DNA of 64,000 bases from Trinickia violacea (GTDB lineage Bacteria; Pseudomonadota; Gammaproteobacteria; Burkholderiales; Burkholderiaceae): positions 4,030,001-4,094,000 of the forward strand of contig NZ_CP040077.1 in NCBI RefSeq assembly GCF_005280735.1, in the 5' to 3' direction. The position numbers were made by a program, and so were the translations under genes. Numbering within the stretch: position 1 is the stretch's first letter; each line of letters begins with the position of its first letter. Positions 26,075-35,197 of this stretch are shown here, in pieces. The notes under the pieces were generated by a model. The model did no database searches. It had not been told where the DNA came from and worked only from the letters and a program-made list of their open reading frames with translations.

Positions 26075-27490
26075 GTGAATCATCCCGCGCCGCCGGCCTC
26101 CGTTCGCCGCCCCGTCCCCGCTGAATTGCTCGAGGCGCTGAAAGCCGCCTTCGGCGAGCGCGTCTCGACTTCGGATGCCGTGCGCGCGCATCACGGCCGC
26201 GACGAATCGCCGTTCGATCCGCAATTACCCGACGCCGTCGTCTTCGCCCGCTCCACCGAGGACGTGCAGACCGCCGTGAAGCTCTGCGGCCAATACAACG
26301 TGCCGATCATTCCGTACGGCAACGGCTCGTCGCTCGAAGGGCATCTCCTCGCGGTCGAAGGGGGCGTGTCGATCGACTTGTCCGAGATGAACCAGGTGCT
26401 GTCGATCGCCGCCGAAGACCTCACCGCCACCGTCCAGGCAGGCGTCTCTCGCAAGGCGCTCAACGAGGCGCTGCGCGACACCGGCCTGTTCTTCCCGATC
26501 GACCCGGGCGCGGATGCGAGCATCGGCGGGATGTCGGCAACGCGCGCGTCCGGCACCAACGCCGTGCGCTACGGCACGATGCGCGAGAACGTGCTCGGCC
26601 TGACCGTCGTGCTCGCCGACGGCCGCATCGTCAAGACCGGCACGCGCGCACGCAAATCGTCGGCGGGCTACGACCTGACGCGGCTTTTCGTCGGCTCGGA
26701 AGGCACGCTCGGCGTCATCACCGAAATCACCGTGCGCATCTATCCGCAGCCGGAGGCGGTGTCGGCGGCGGTCTGCACGTTCCCGTCGATGGGCGCAGCG
26801 GTGAAGAGCGTCATCGAAACGATCCAGCTCGGCGTGCCGATCGCGCGCGTCGAGTTCGTCGATTCGCTCGCGATCCGCGCGATCAATCGTCATTCGAACC
26901 TCACGCTGCCCGAGTCGCCGACGCTCTTCTTCGAATTCCACGGCACCGAGGCCGGCGTCAAGGAGCAGGCGGAAACGGTCCAGCAGATCACCGCCGACAA
27001 CGCGGGCAGCGGCTTCGAATGGGCCACTCGGCCGGAAGACCGCAGCCGCCTGTGGAACGCCCGGCACAGCGCCTATTTCGCGATGCTGCAGTTGAAGCCG
27101 GGCTGCCGCGCGGTCACGACCGACGTCTGCGTGCCGATTTCGCGGCTCGCAGAATGCGTGGTCGAAACCGAGCAGGACCTGAAGGGCTCGCCGCTGCCGT
27201 GCCCGATCGTCGGCCACGTCGGCGACGGCAATTTCCACGTCGCGATGCTGATCGACCCGGCCAAGCCCGAGGAATTCGAGGAAGCCGAGCGGCTGAACCG
27301 CCGCATCGTCGAACGCGCGCTGCGCATGGACGGCACCTGCACGGGCGAGCATGGCGTCGGGTTGCACAAGATGGGCTTTCTGATCGACGAGCACGGCGCC
27401 GACGCGATCGACGCGATGCGCGCCATCAAGCACGCGCTCGACCCGCGCAACCTGATGAACCCGGGTAAGATTTTTTCTTATACGGCATAG
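26075..27490 (+). CDS. FAD-linked oxidase, D-lactate dehydrogenase (Dld/GlcD-like)
   Basis: A 471-residue flavoprotein of the D-2-hydroxyacid dehydrogenase type. The FAD_binding_4 (PCMH) domain spans about 45-190 (IIPYGNGSSLEGHLLAVEGG, GADASIGGMSATRASGTNAVRYGTMRENVLGL). The FAD-oxidase C-terminal domain follows and ends with DGTCTGEHGVGLHKM and DPRNLMNPGKIF. The start is GTG behind CTGGAGAC. It is most like mitochondrial/bacterial D-lactate (cytochrome) dehydrogenase; the exact substrate is inferred. It lies 70 bp upstream of glcD, a paralogue. Confidence 0.88.
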   Translation: MNHPAPPASVRRPVPAELLEALKAAFGERVSTSDAVRAHHGRDESPFDPQLPDAVVFARSTEDVQTAVKLCGQYNVPIIPYGNGSSLEGHLLAVEGGVSIDLSEMNQVLSIAAEDLTATVQAGVSRKALNEALRDTGLFFPIDPGADASIGGMSATRASGTNAVRYGTMRENVLGLTVVLADGRIVKTGTRARKSSAGYDLTRLFVGSEGTLGVITEITVRIYPQPEAVSAAVCTFPSMGAAVKSVIETIQLGVPIARVEFVDSLAIRAINRHSNLTLPESPTLFFEFHGTEAGVKEQAETVQQITADNAGSGFEWATRPEDRSRLWNARHSAYFAMLQLKPGCRAVTTDVCVPISRLAECVVETEQDLKGSPLPCPIVGHVGDGNFHVAMLIDPAKPEEFEEAERLNRRIVERALRMDGTCTGEHGVGLHKMGFLIDEHGADAIDAMRAIKHALDPRNLMNPGKIFSYTA

Positions 27491-27560
27491 TGTCGGGGCC
27501 GGCGGACGCATCTGCGAAAGCCGCCGGCCAACGACACCCTGCGACCTAGCGGGAGGAGAT

Positions 27561-29069
27561 ATGAACCACCCAGCAGAGCTGGCGGCCATCGAGCTATCAC
27601 CCGAAGCGCTCGCCGAGCGCCAGCGCGAAGTCGTGCAGGCGCTGATGGCCGTGCTGCCCGCGCATTGCCTGCTGTATCGCGAAGAAGACACCACGCCCTA
27701 TGAGTGCGACGGCCTCGCTGCGTACCGGCGGCTGCCGCTCGCGGTCACGCTGCCGGAAACCGAAGCGCAGGTGCAGCGCATCGTGCAGATCTGCCGGCGC
27801 CTTGGCGTGCCGATCGTGCCGCGCGGCGCGGGTACCGGGCTCTCGGGCGGCGCGATGCCGATCAAGAACGGCATCGTGCTGTCGCTCGCCCGCTTCAAGA
27901 AGATCGTCGAAGTCGATTCCTACGCGCGCACCGCGATCGTCCAGCCGGGCGTGCGCAATCTCGCGATCTCCGAAGCCGCCGCGCCCTACGGCCTGTACTA
28001 CGCGCCCGATCCGTCTTCGCAAATCGCTTGCACGATCGGCGGCAACGTCGCCGAAAACTCCGGCGGCGTGCACTGCCTGAAGTACGGCCTGACCGTGCAC
28101 AACGTGCTGCGCGTGCGCGCTGTCACCATGGAAGGCGACATCGTCGAATTCGGTTCGCTCGCGCCCGATTCGCCGGGGCTCGACCTGCTCGCCGTCATGA
28201 TCGGCAGCGAGGGGATGTTCGCCATCGTCACCGAAGTCACGGTCAAGCTGATTCCGAAGCCGCAGACCGCGCAAGTCGTCATGGCGAGCTTCGACGACGT
28301 CGTCAAAGGCGGCGATGCGGTCGCCGGCATCATCGCGTCGGGCATCATCCCCGCCGGGCTCGAAATGATGGACAAGCCCGCGACGCGCGCCGTCGAGGAG
28401 TTCGTTGGCGCCGGCTACGATCTCGACGCCGCGGCGATCCTGCTCTGCGAATCGGACGGCACACCCGAGGAAGTGGCCGAGGAAATCGTCCGCATGACGG
28501 CCGTGCTGCGCGAGCATGGCGCGACGCGCATCCAGATCTCGCGCTCGGAAGCGGAGCGGCTCAAGTTCTGGTCGGGCCGCAAGAACGCGTTTCCGGCCGC
28601 CGGACGCATCTCGCCCGACTACTACTGCATGGACGGCACCGTGCCCCGCCGCAGCATCGGGCCGCTCCTCGCGCGCATCGAGGAGATGGAGCGCAAGTAC
28701 CGCCTGCGCTGCATGAACGTGTTCCATGCGGGCGACGGCAACATGCATCCGCTCATCCTCTTCAACGGCAACGATCTCGACGAATGGCACCGCGCAGAGG
28801 CGTTCGGCTCCGATATCCTCGAGACCTGTGTCGAGCTGGGCGGGACGGTGACGGGCGAGCACGGTGTCGGCATCGAAAAGATCAATTCGATGTGCGTGCA
28901 GTTCTCGCCGGAAGAGCGGGACGCGTTCTTTGCCGTCAAGCACGCGTTCGATCCGCTCGGGCTCCTCAATCCCGACAAGGGCATTCCGACCCGCTCGCGC
29001 TGCGCCGAGTACGGGAAGATGCACGTGCGCGGCGGGCTGCTGCCGCATGCGGAGTTGCCGCGGTTTTGA
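27561..29069 (+). CDS. glcD: Glycolate oxidase subunit GlcD
   Basis: FAD-binding catalytic subunit of membrane-associated glycolate oxidase, which turns glycolate into glyoxylate. The 502 residues include the PCMH FAD domain (PIVPRGAGTGLSGGAMPIKNGIVL, about 93-116; GGNVAENSGGVHCLKYG, about 160-176) and the C-terminal domain with NVFHAGDGNMHPLILF and GGTVTGEHGVGIEK. The ribosome-binding site is GGGAGGAG. GlcE and GlcF follow on the same strand after a 260-bp gap, so glcD may be transcribed from the upstream oxidase promoter. Confidence 0.95.
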   Translation: MNHPAELAAIELSPEALAERQREVVQALMAVLPAHCLLYREEDTTPYECDGLAAYRRLPLAVTLPETEAQVQRIVQICRRLGVPIVPRGAGTGLSGGAMPIKNGIVLSLARFKKIVEVDSYARTAIVQPGVRNLAISEAAAPYGLYYAPDPSSQIACTIGGNVAENSGGVHCLKYGLTVHNVLRVRAVTMEGDIVEFGSLAPDSPGLDLLAVMIGSEGMFAIVTEVTVKLIPKPQTAQVVMASFDDVVKGGDAVAGIIASGIIPAGLEMMDKPATRAVEEFVGAGYDLDAAAILLCESDGTPEEVAEEIVRMTAVLREHGATRIQISRSEAERLKFWSGRKNAFPAAGRISPDYYCMDGTVPRRSIGPLLARIEEMERKYRLRCMNVFHAGDGNMHPLILFNGNDLDEWHRAEAFGSDILETCVELGGTVTGEHGVGIEKINSMCVQFSPEERDAFFAVKHAFDPLGLLNPDKGIPTRSRCAEYGKMHVRGGLLPHAELPRF

Positions 29070-29258
29070 GCGGCGCGGCGCCCCATTAGCCGCGCGGCGC
29101 GCTATTGCTTGCGGCTTGCGCGGCGCCGGCGGACTTTCCGTCCTCCGGCGCCATCGAGATGCGCCAACGGCCAATCCGCTTGTGGCAAGCCCAAGGCTTA
29201 CGCCCCCAATAAACCGCCGCGCCACAACACGGATTTACCCGGCCCGGGAGGCTCCGGC

Positions 29259-29286
29259 TTGCTTGCCCCGAGTCGCCCGGTACAAT
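29259..29286 (+). promoter_or_regulatory. Possible sigma-70 promoter for glcEF
   Basis: TTGCTT (29259-29264), a 16-nt spacer and TACAAT (29281-29286). It lies in the 260-bp gap between glcD and glcE, about 45 nt upstream of the glcE start. It would let glcEF be expressed separately from glcD. Confidence 0.45.
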
Positions 29287-29331
29287 CGACCCCATATCTG
29301 ACCTGACTGATTAGAAAACAAGCGGAGTGCC

Positions 29332-30420
29332 ATGGAAGAGGACGACATCGTCGCCGGCTGGTCGGAACGCATCCGCTCGGCCTCGGCCGACGGGCGGCCG
29401 CTGCGCATTCGCGGCGGCGGCACGAAAGACTGGTACGGTCAGGCACTCGAGGGCGAGATCCTCGACACCCGCGCGTACCGCGGCATCCTCTCGTACGATC
29501 CCGCCGAACTCGTGATCACGGCGCGCTGCGGCACGCCGCTTGCGGAAATCGAAGCGGCGCTCGCCGAACACAACCAGATGCTCGCGTTCGAGCCGCCCCA
29601 CTTCGGCCGCGCCGCCACCTTCGGCGGCTGCATCGCGGCGGGCATCGCCGGGCCGCGGCGCGTCGCGGCTGGAGCGGCGCGCGACTTCGTGCTCGGCGTC
29701 GTGCTGATGAACGGCCAAGGCGAGACGCTGCATTTCGGCGGCCAAGTGGTGAAGAACGTCGCCGGCTATGACGTCTCGCGTCTCATGGCAGGGTCGCTCG
29801 GCACGCTCGGGCTGATCCTGGAGCTGTCGGTGAAGGTGTTGCCGCGCCCCGCGTCCGAAGCCACGATCAAATTCGACATGAACGGCACCGATGCCGTGCG
29901 CAAGCTCAACGAATGGGGCGGCAGGCCGCTGCCGATCACCGCGAGCGCCTGGCGCAACGGCACGCTCGTCGTGCGGCTCGCCGGCGCGGAAAGCGCGGTG
30001 AAGGCGGCGCGCACCTCGCTCGGCGGCGAGGTGGTCGATGCGGTCGAGGCCGAGCGCTTCTGGGAGGGCTTGCGCGAGCAAACCGATCCGTTCTTCTCGG
30101 CGATTCCGCCCAAGGCCGCGCTGTGGCGGCTCGGGCTGCCTTCGATCACCGAGCCGCTGCAACTGCCGGGTGCGCAGCTCGTCGAATGGGGCGGCGCGCA
30201 GCGCTGGTGGATCACCGATACCGATGCGCAGACCGTGCGCATGAGCGCCAAACAAGCCGGCGGCCACGCGACGATCTTCCGTACCGGCCACGGCTACGAC
30301 CGCAGCGCGGGCGTCTTCACGCCGCTGCCCGCGCCGTTGATGAAAATCCATCGCGGCCTGAAGGCCGCCTTCGATCCGGCCCGCGTGTTCAATCGCGGCC
30401 GTCTCTACTCCGATTTCTGA
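29332..30420 (+). CDS. glcE: Glycolate oxidase subunit GlcE (FAD-binding)
   Basis: A 362-residue subunit with a single PCMH FAD-binding domain (PLRIRGGGTKDWYG, about 22-35; PPHFGRAATFGGCIAAGIAGPRR, about 85-107; GQVVKNVAGYDVSRLMAGSLGTLG, about 140-165) and a shortened C-terminal half, as is usual for GlcE compared with GlcD. It ends with IHRGLKAAFDPARVFNRGR. glcF follows 8 bp after its stop codon, consistent with translational coupling of subunits of one complex. Confidence 0.95.
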   Translation: MEEDDIVAGWSERIRSASADGRPLRIRGGGTKDWYGQALEGEILDTRAYRGILSYDPAELVITARCGTPLAEIEAALAEHNQMLAFEPPHFGRAATFGGCIAAGIAGPRRVAAGAARDFVLGVVLMNGQGETLHFGGQVVKNVAGYDVSRLMAGSLGTLGLILELSVKVLPRPASEATIKFDMNGTDAVRKLNEWGGRPLPITASAWRNGTLVVRLAGAESAVKAARTSLGGEVVDAVEAERFWEGLREQTDPFFSAIPPKAALWRLGLPSITEPLQLPGAQLVEWGGAQRWWITDTDAQTVRMSAKQAGGHATIFRTGHGYDRSAGVFTPLPAPLMKIHRGLKAAFDPARVFNRGRLYSDF

Positions 30421-30428
30421 GCGACGCG

Positions 30429-31655
30429 ATGCAGACCAATCTCGCGGACTTCATCCGAAACACGCCCGACGGCGAAGAGGCCGACGCGATCCTGCGCAAG
30501 TGCGTGCACTGCGGTTTCTGCACGGCCACCTGCCCGACTTATCAACTGCTCGGCGACGAGCTCGACGGCCCGCGCGGGCGCATCTATCTGATCAAGCAGA
30601 TGGTCGAGGGAGCGCCCGTCACGCGCAGCACGCAATTGCATCTGGACCGCTGCCTCACGTGCCGGAGCTGCGAGTCGACGTGCCCGTCGGGCGTGCAATA
30701 CGGGCGCCTCGTCGAGATCGGCCGCAAGCATGTCGAAGCGCAAGTGCCGCGCCCCGCCAGTCAGCGGATACTTCGGCGGTTCCTCGCGAGCTTCGTGCCG
30801 AACAGCGCGCTCTTTTCGCCCGCCATGCGGATCGGGCAGCACGTGCGGCCGCTCCTGCCGCGCAAGCTGCGCGACAAGGTGCCGGCCCGCCAGCGTCAGC
30901 TCGAATGGCCGAGCACGACGCACAATCGCAAGATGCTGCTGTTGGCCGGCTGCGTGCAGCCGTCGATGCTCCCCAACATCAACATCGCGACGGCGCGCGT
31001 GTTCGACGCGCTCGGCATCGAACTCGTCGTCGCGCCCGACGCCGGCTGCTGCGGCGCGATCCGCCTGCACCTCGGCTACCACGACGAAGCGCTCGACGAC
31101 ATCCGCCGCAATATCGACGCGTGGTGGCCGTATGTCGAAGGCGGCGCCGAAGCGATCGTGATGAATGCCTCGGGCTGCGGCGCGACGGTGAAGGAGTATG
31201 GGCACCTGTTGCGGCACGATCCGAACTACGCGGAAAAGGCGGCGCGTATTTCCGAGCTGACGCTCGACGTCGCCGAGATCCTTCCGAACTTCGAAGCCGA
31301 ACTTGCCGCGCTCACGCGCCGCCGCGCCGTGCACACGGTCGCGTTTCATCCGCCGTGCACGCTGCAGCACGGGCAGCAGATTCGCGGCAAGGTCGAGCAC
31401 CTGCTGAACTCGCTCGGCATCGAAGTGCGGCTGCCGGCCGACAGTCATCTCTGCTGCGGCTCGGCGGGCACCTATTCGCTCACGCAGCCGGCGCTGTCCT
31501 ACAAGCTGCGCGACCAGAAGCTCGATAGCTTGTACGCGCTCGAACCGCAGATGATCGTCTCGGCGAACGTCGGCTGCATTTCGCATCTGCAAAGCGGCAC
31601 GTCGGTGCCGGTCGCGCACTGGATTCAGCTCGTCGAGCATTTGCTGTTCGGCTGA
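30429..31655 (+). CDS. glcF: Glycolate oxidase iron-sulfur subunit GlcF
   Basis: The 408-residue electron-transfer subunit has two 4Fe-4S ferredoxin motifs: CVHCGFCTATCP (Cys25, 28, 31, 35) and CLTCRSCESTCP (Cys75, 78, 81, 85). Two CCG-type domains follow (PDAGCCGAIRLH near 210 and HLCCGSAGTYSL near 340), as in heterodisulfide-reductase-like subunits. All cysteines expected for GlcF are present. It passes electrons from GlcDE flavins to the quinone pool; that role is family knowledge. No glcC, glcG or glcB is visible nearby. Confidence 0.96.
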   Translation: MQTNLADFIRNTPDGEEADAILRKCVHCGFCTATCPTYQLLGDELDGPRGRIYLIKQMVEGAPVTRSTQLHLDRCLTCRSCESTCPSGVQYGRLVEIGRKHVEAQVPRPASQRILRRFLASFVPNSALFSPAMRIGQHVRPLLPRKLRDKVPARQRQLEWPSTTHNRKMLLLAGCVQPSMLPNINIATARVFDALGIELVVAPDAGCCGAIRLHLGYHDEALDDIRRNIDAWWPYVEGGAEAIVMNASGCGATVKEYGHLLRHDPNYAEKAARISELTLDVAEILPNFEAELAALTRRRAVHTVAFHPPCTLQHGQQIRGKVEHLLNSLGIEVRLPADSHLCCGSAGTYSLTQPALSYKLRDQKLDSLYALEPQMIVSANVGCISHLQSGTSVPVAHWIQLVEHLLFG

Positions 31656-31708
31656 AACTGCAGTCGCATCGGCGCGAAGGCTAGGCCGGCGCTTTGAGGC
31701 AGCGTCCG

Positions 31709-31714
31709 TATAAT
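31709..31714 (+). promoter_or_regulatory. -10 box (TATAAT) upstream of yggS-proC
   Basis: A perfect TATAAT, 43 bp before the yggS start and 50 bp after glcF. No good -35 lies at the right distance, so an activator or an extended contact may be needed. Confidence 0.35.
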
Positions 31715-31756
31715 TCGAGACATCGCCCCATCCGCCGCTTTTCGATCCGTTTTCCC

Positions 31757-32455
31757 ATGTCCGATCTCGCTCACAACCTCGACTCGGTGCATCGGCGCAT
31801 CGAGCGCGCCGCGCAGTCCGCCGGGCGCGACCCTGCAACGATTGCGCTGCTCGCCGTCTCGAAGACGTTCCCCGCCGACGCTGTCCGCGAAGCGCATGCC
31901 GCAGGCCAGCGCGCGTTCGGCGAAAACTACGTGCAAGAGTCGATCGCGAAGATCGAAACGCTCGCCGATTTGCGCGCCGAGCTCGAGTGGCATTTCATCG
32001 GCCCGCTGCAATCGAACAAGACCAAGCCCGTGGCCCAGCATTTCGACTGGGTGCATTCGGTCGATCGCCTGAAGATCGCGCAGCGGCTGGCCGAGCAGCG
32101 CCCCGACGGCCTGCCGCCGCTCAACGTGTGCCTGCAGGTGAACATCAGCGGCGAGGACACGAAGAGCGGCGTCGCGCCCGCCGAGGTGCCGTCCGTCGCG
32201 CGCGAAATTGCCGCGCTGCCGAAGCTGCGTCTGCGCGGCCTGATGTCGATTCCCGAACCGGCGGACGACGCCGAAGCGCAACGCGCGCCGCATCGGGCGC
32301 TGCGCGAATTGTTCGAGCGTCTGCGCGCCGAGGGGCTCGAGCTCGACACGCTGTCGATGGGCATGTCCAGCGATCTCGAAGCGGCGGTGCTCGAAGGCGC
32401 GACGATCGTGCGCGTCGGCACGGCGATCTTCGGCGCACGGCAGTACGCGCAATGA
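31757..32455 (+). CDS. yggS: YggS family pyridoxal-phosphate homeostasis protein
   Basis: A 232-residue PLP-binding TIM-barrel protein (PROSC/YggS family), without known enzymatic activity but needed for vitamin B6 and amino acid balance. The PLP lysine is Lys36 in LLAVSKTFPA. Also seen are AFGENYVQES, WHFIGPLQSNKTK, RGLMSIP and LSMGMSSDLEAAVLEGATIVRVGTAIFG, all typical. The ATG at 31757 gives the standard N-terminus. It precedes proC by about 70 bp, the usual yggS-proC pairing. Confidence 0.95.
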   Translation: MSDLAHNLDSVHRRIERAAQSAGRDPATIALLAVSKTFPADAVREAHAAGQRAFGENYVQESIAKIETLADLRAELEWHFIGPLQSNKTKPVAQHFDWVHSVDRLKIAQRLAEQRPDGLPPLNVCLQVNISGEDTKSGVAPAEVPSVAREIAALPKLRLRGLMSIPEPADDAEAQRAPHRALRELFERLRAEGLELDTLSMGMSSDLEAAVLEGATIVRVGTAIFGARQYAQ

Positions 32456-32524
32456 ACACGCGTTGAGCGCGGCCGGCGCATCGCCCGGACTCCTCTATTG
32501 ACTCCCTTACCTCGCACATCAATC

Positions 32525-33337
32525 ATGAAAATTGCATTCATCGGCGGCGGCAACATGGCTGCGGCCTTGATCGGTGGTCTTATCAAGCGCGGCGTTGCGC
32601 CGCTCGACCTGTACGCGATCGACGTCAGCGAAGAAGCGCGCGCGCGAACTGCCCAGCAGTTCGGCGTCAAGACCGGCGCCGCGGCGGACGCCGCACTCGC
32701 CGGCTACGATGCGATCGTGCTGGCGGTCAAGCCACAAGTGCTGAAAAGCGTGAGCGAAACGCTCGCGCCGCATCTGTCGACACAACTCGTCATCAGCATC
32801 GCTGCCGGCATTCGCGCCGCCGACCTGTCGCGCTGGCTCGGCGGCTATACGCGCATCGTGCGGACGATGCCGAACACGCCGGCACTCGTCGGCATGGGCG
32901 TGACGGGGCTCGCGGCATTGGCCGAAGTCGACGCAGCGGGCCGCTCGCTCGCCTCGCACGTGCTTGGCGCGGTCGGCGAAACGGTCTGGTTCGACGACGA
33001 ATCGAAGATCGATGCCGTCACCGCGATCTCCGGCAGCGGGCCGGCCTACGTGTTCTATTTCATCGAAGCGCTGCAAGAAGCGGCGCGGCAGCTCGGCATG
33101 GACGAGGCGCAAGGCCGCGCGCTCGCTGTCGCGACGTTCACCGGCGCGGCGCAATTGGCCGCGCAGTCGGGCGAACCGGCTAGCGTGCTGCGCGAGCGCG
33201 TGACGTCGAAAGGCGGCACGACGGCCGCGGCACTGGCGTCATTCGACGCGCAGGGCGTCAAGGATGCGATCGTGCGCGGCGTGCTGGCCGCCGACGCGCG
33301 TGCGAAAGAAATGGGAGACGAGCTCGGCAAGCAGTGA
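32525..33337 (+). CDS. proC: Pyrroline-5-carboxylate reductase
   Basis: Last step of proline synthesis: NAD(P)H reduction of pyrroline-5-carboxylate. The 270-residue protein has the Rossmann motif IAFIGGGNMAAALIGGL (4-20), AVKPQ (about 67-71), RTMPNTPALVGMG (about 112-124) and the C-terminal signature SGSGPAYVFYFIEAL with VTSKGGTTAAAL. It is convergent with ubiA, leaving only 5 bp between the two stop codons and no room for a terminator. Confidence 0.97.
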   Translation: MKIAFIGGGNMAAALIGGLIKRGVAPLDLYAIDVSEEARARTAQQFGVKTGAAADAALAGYDAIVLAVKPQVLKSVSETLAPHLSTQLVISIAAGIRAADLSRWLGGYTRIVRTMPNTPALVGMGVTGLAALAEVDAAGRSLASHVLGAVGETVWFDDESKIDAVTAISGSGPAYVFYFIEALQEAARQLGMDEAQGRALAVATFTGAAQLAAQSGEPASVLRERVTSKGGTTAAALASFDAQGVKDAIVRGVLAADARAKEMGDELGKQ

Positions 33338-33342
33338 TTGCC

Positions 33343-34206
33343 TCAGAGCCCCGCCACGGCGTAATGCGCGGCAATCCCGACGAACAACGCCCCGCCTAGC
33401 CAGTTGTTGTGCCGGAACGCCGCGAAGCAAGGCATCCGCTCGCGGCCGCGAATCAGCGTGTAGTGGTAGATCGCGCAGCCGGCCGCCGCCGCCCAGCCCA
33501 GCCAATACAGCACGCCGAAGCCGAGCGCGATGCCGATCCACACGTAGATGCCGAGCGTCACCGCGTAGCAGAGCATGATCGCGAGCACGTCGAAGCGGCC
33601 GAACGTGAGCGCCGACGTGCGGATACCGATCTTGATGTCGTCGTCGCGATCGACCATCGCGTACTCGGTGTCATACGCCACCGACCAGAACACGTTCGCG
33701 AGCAGCATCACCCACGCGAGCATCGGCACGTGGTCCTGCACGGCGGCGAACGCCATCGGAATGCCGAAGCCGAACGCGATGCCGAGATACGCCTGCGGGA
33801 TCGCGAAGAACCGCTTCGTGAACGGATACGAGCCCGCGACGAACAGCGCCGCCACCGACAGCTCCTTCGTCAGCGTGTTGAGCGGAAGAATCAGCAGGAA
33901 CGCGACGATCGACAGCCCCACCGCGATCGCCACCGCCTCCCACGCCCGGATCTTGCCCGACGTGATCGGACGATTCTCGGTGCGCTTCACGTGCCGGTCG
34001 AAATCGCGGTCGGCGTAATCGTTGATCGCGCAGCCCGCCGAGCGCATCAGCACCGTGCCGAGCGCGAAGATCACCAGGAGCGACAGCGACGGACGCCCGT
34101 TCGACGCAATCCACAGCGCGTTGAGCGTGGGCCAGAGCAGGAGCAGGCTGCCGATCGGCTTGTCCATGCGGACAAGGCGCAGATAGAGAGGGAGTCGGGC
34201 GAACAT
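33343..34206 (-). CDS. ubiA: 4-hydroxybenzoate polyprenyltransferase
   Basis: Integral membrane enzyme that attaches the polyprenyl tail to 4-hydroxybenzoate in ubiquinone synthesis. The 287-residue protein has the two aspartate-rich motifs, NDYADRDFD (about 64-72) and DTEYAMVDRDDD (about 186-197), and about eight or nine hydrophobic helices. It begins MFARLPLYLRLVRMDKPIGSLLLLWPTLNALW, typical of UbiA. It lies downstream of dps on the same strand behind a terminator, so it should have its own promoter. Confidence 0.96.
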   Translation of the reverse strand: MFARLPLYLRLVRMDKPIGSLLLLWPTLNALWIASNGRPSLSLLVIFALGTVLMRSAGCAINDYADRDFDRHVKRTENRPITSGKIRAWEAVAIAVGLSIVAFLLILPLNTLTKELSVAALFVAGSYPFTKRFFAIPQAYLGIAFGFGIPMAFAAVQDHVPMLAWVMLLANVFWSVAYDTEYAMVDRDDDIKIGIRTSALTFGRFDVLAIMLCYAVTLGIYVWIGIALGFGVLYWLGWAAAAGCAIYHYTLIRGRERMPCFAAFRHNNWLGGALFVGIAAHYAVAGL

Positions 34207-34254
34207 GGGCGGGCGAGTGAAAGCAATCCCGATATTTTAGAGCCGAAATGAAAA

Positions 34255-34282
34255 GGGCCTTCCGAATCCATGCGGAAGGCCC
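34255..34282 (-). terminator. Terminator of dps
   Basis: GGGCCTTCCG (34255-34264) pairs perfectly with CGGAAGGCCC (34273-34282) over an 8-nt loop. On the minus strand it is followed by TTTTCATTT. It lies 50 bp after the dps stop. Confidence 0.8.
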
Positions 34283-34332
34283 CTCTTGTACTACAGGCTA
34301 GCGACGGCGAACGCGCTTGCCGGCGACACCCC

Positions 34333-34824
34333 TCAAGCCAGCATCGCGCGCAGCATCCACGCGGTCTTTTCATGCGTCTGCATGCGTTGCGTCAGCAAGT
34401 CGGCGGTCGGCTCGTCGTTGGCCGCTTCGGTTGCCGGGAAGATTTCGCGCGCCGTGCGCGCCACCGCTTCCTGACCTTCCACGAGCTGGCGGATCATCTC
34501 TTCCGCAGCCGGCACACCGTCCGCCTCGGGAATCGACGACAGCTTCGCGAACTCCTTGTAGCTGCCCGGCGCCACGACGCCCAGCGCGCGGATGCGCTCC
34601 GCGATCGCGTCGACGGCGAGCGCGAGCTCGTTGTACTGCGTCTCGAACATCAGATGCAGCGTGTTGAACATCGGACCCGTCACGTTCCAATGGAAGTTGT
34701 GGGTCTTCAAATAAAGCGTGTACGTATCGGCGAGCAGACGCGAGAGGCCGTCCGCAATTTTCTTGCGATCTTTGTCGCTGATGCCGATGTTGATTTGCGG
34801 TGCTGCAGTGCTTTTCTTCGCCAT
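34333..34824 (-). CDS. dps: DNA-protection ferritin-like protein Dps
   Basis: Dodecameric ferroxidase that stores iron and shields DNA during starvation and peroxide stress. The 163-residue protein carries the Dps ferroxidase signature THNFHWNVTGPMF (about 47-59) and the partner-subunit residues in ALAVDAIAERIRALG (about 72-86). A Lys/Ala-rich N-terminus (MAKKSTAAP) is of the type that contacts DNA. It is the last gene of the oxyR-katA-dps cluster, a peroxide-stress setting, and ends at a strong terminator. Confidence 0.95.
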   Translation of the reverse strand: MAKKSTAAPQINIGISDKDRKKIADGLSRLLADTYTLYLKTHNFHWNVTGPMFNTLHLMFETQYNELALAVDAIAERIRALGVVAPGSYKEFAKLSSIPEADGVPAAEEMIRQLVEGQEAVARTAREIFPATEAANDEPTADLLTQRMQTHEKTAWMLRAMLA

Positions 34825-34959
34825 GACGACTCCGTGAGCAGTGTGGTTCTACCGGCTGGAACGATGCGCCCGCAACCAATCAGGCGATCGTTCAAACGCC
34901 CGACAGTGTAGCGTAGAACGATGAGGCAACGCGTGCAGCGTGCCACGCCGCGCGCAGGT

Positions 34960-35121
34960 TCATTGGCCAAGCGCCAACTGCAGCCCATGCGCGACGATCA
35001 CGGCGAAGCCGCTGCCGACGATCGCGAGCCCGATCGCCTTTTGAGCGAGTGCGATGCCGTTCTTGCGCGTTGCGGGTTGCGCAAACAACGCATCGCCGAT
35101 ATGCAACATCACCTGGGTCAT
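34960..35121 (-). CDS. Small membrane protein, 53 aa, between katA and dps
   Basis: An ORF with an excellent ribosome-binding site (AAGGAGAAACGATC before the ATG at 35121). It has one predicted transmembrane helix (about residues 28-48, AIGLAIVGSGFAVIVAHGLQL) after a polar N-terminus (MTQVMLHIGDALFAQPATRKNG). It begins 76 bp after the katA stop on the same strand, so it is probably read from the katA transcript. I recognise no family. Inference: a small membrane protein linked to the peroxide response. Confidence 0.7.
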   Translation of the reverse strand: MTQVMLHIGDALFAQPATRKNGIALAQKAIGLAIVGSGFAVIVAHGLQLALGQ

Positions 35122-35197
35122 GATCGTTTCTCCTTGAACTTCACCGTTTCCTGAAGGGAACACGCGACGTGATGCGCGTTCCCTTCGTCCTCTGTGC

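Noticed and set aside
29086..29295. Possible 69-codon minus-strand ORF between glcD and glcE
   Set aside because: No ribosome-binding site or family resemblance, and it covers the likely glcEF promoter.
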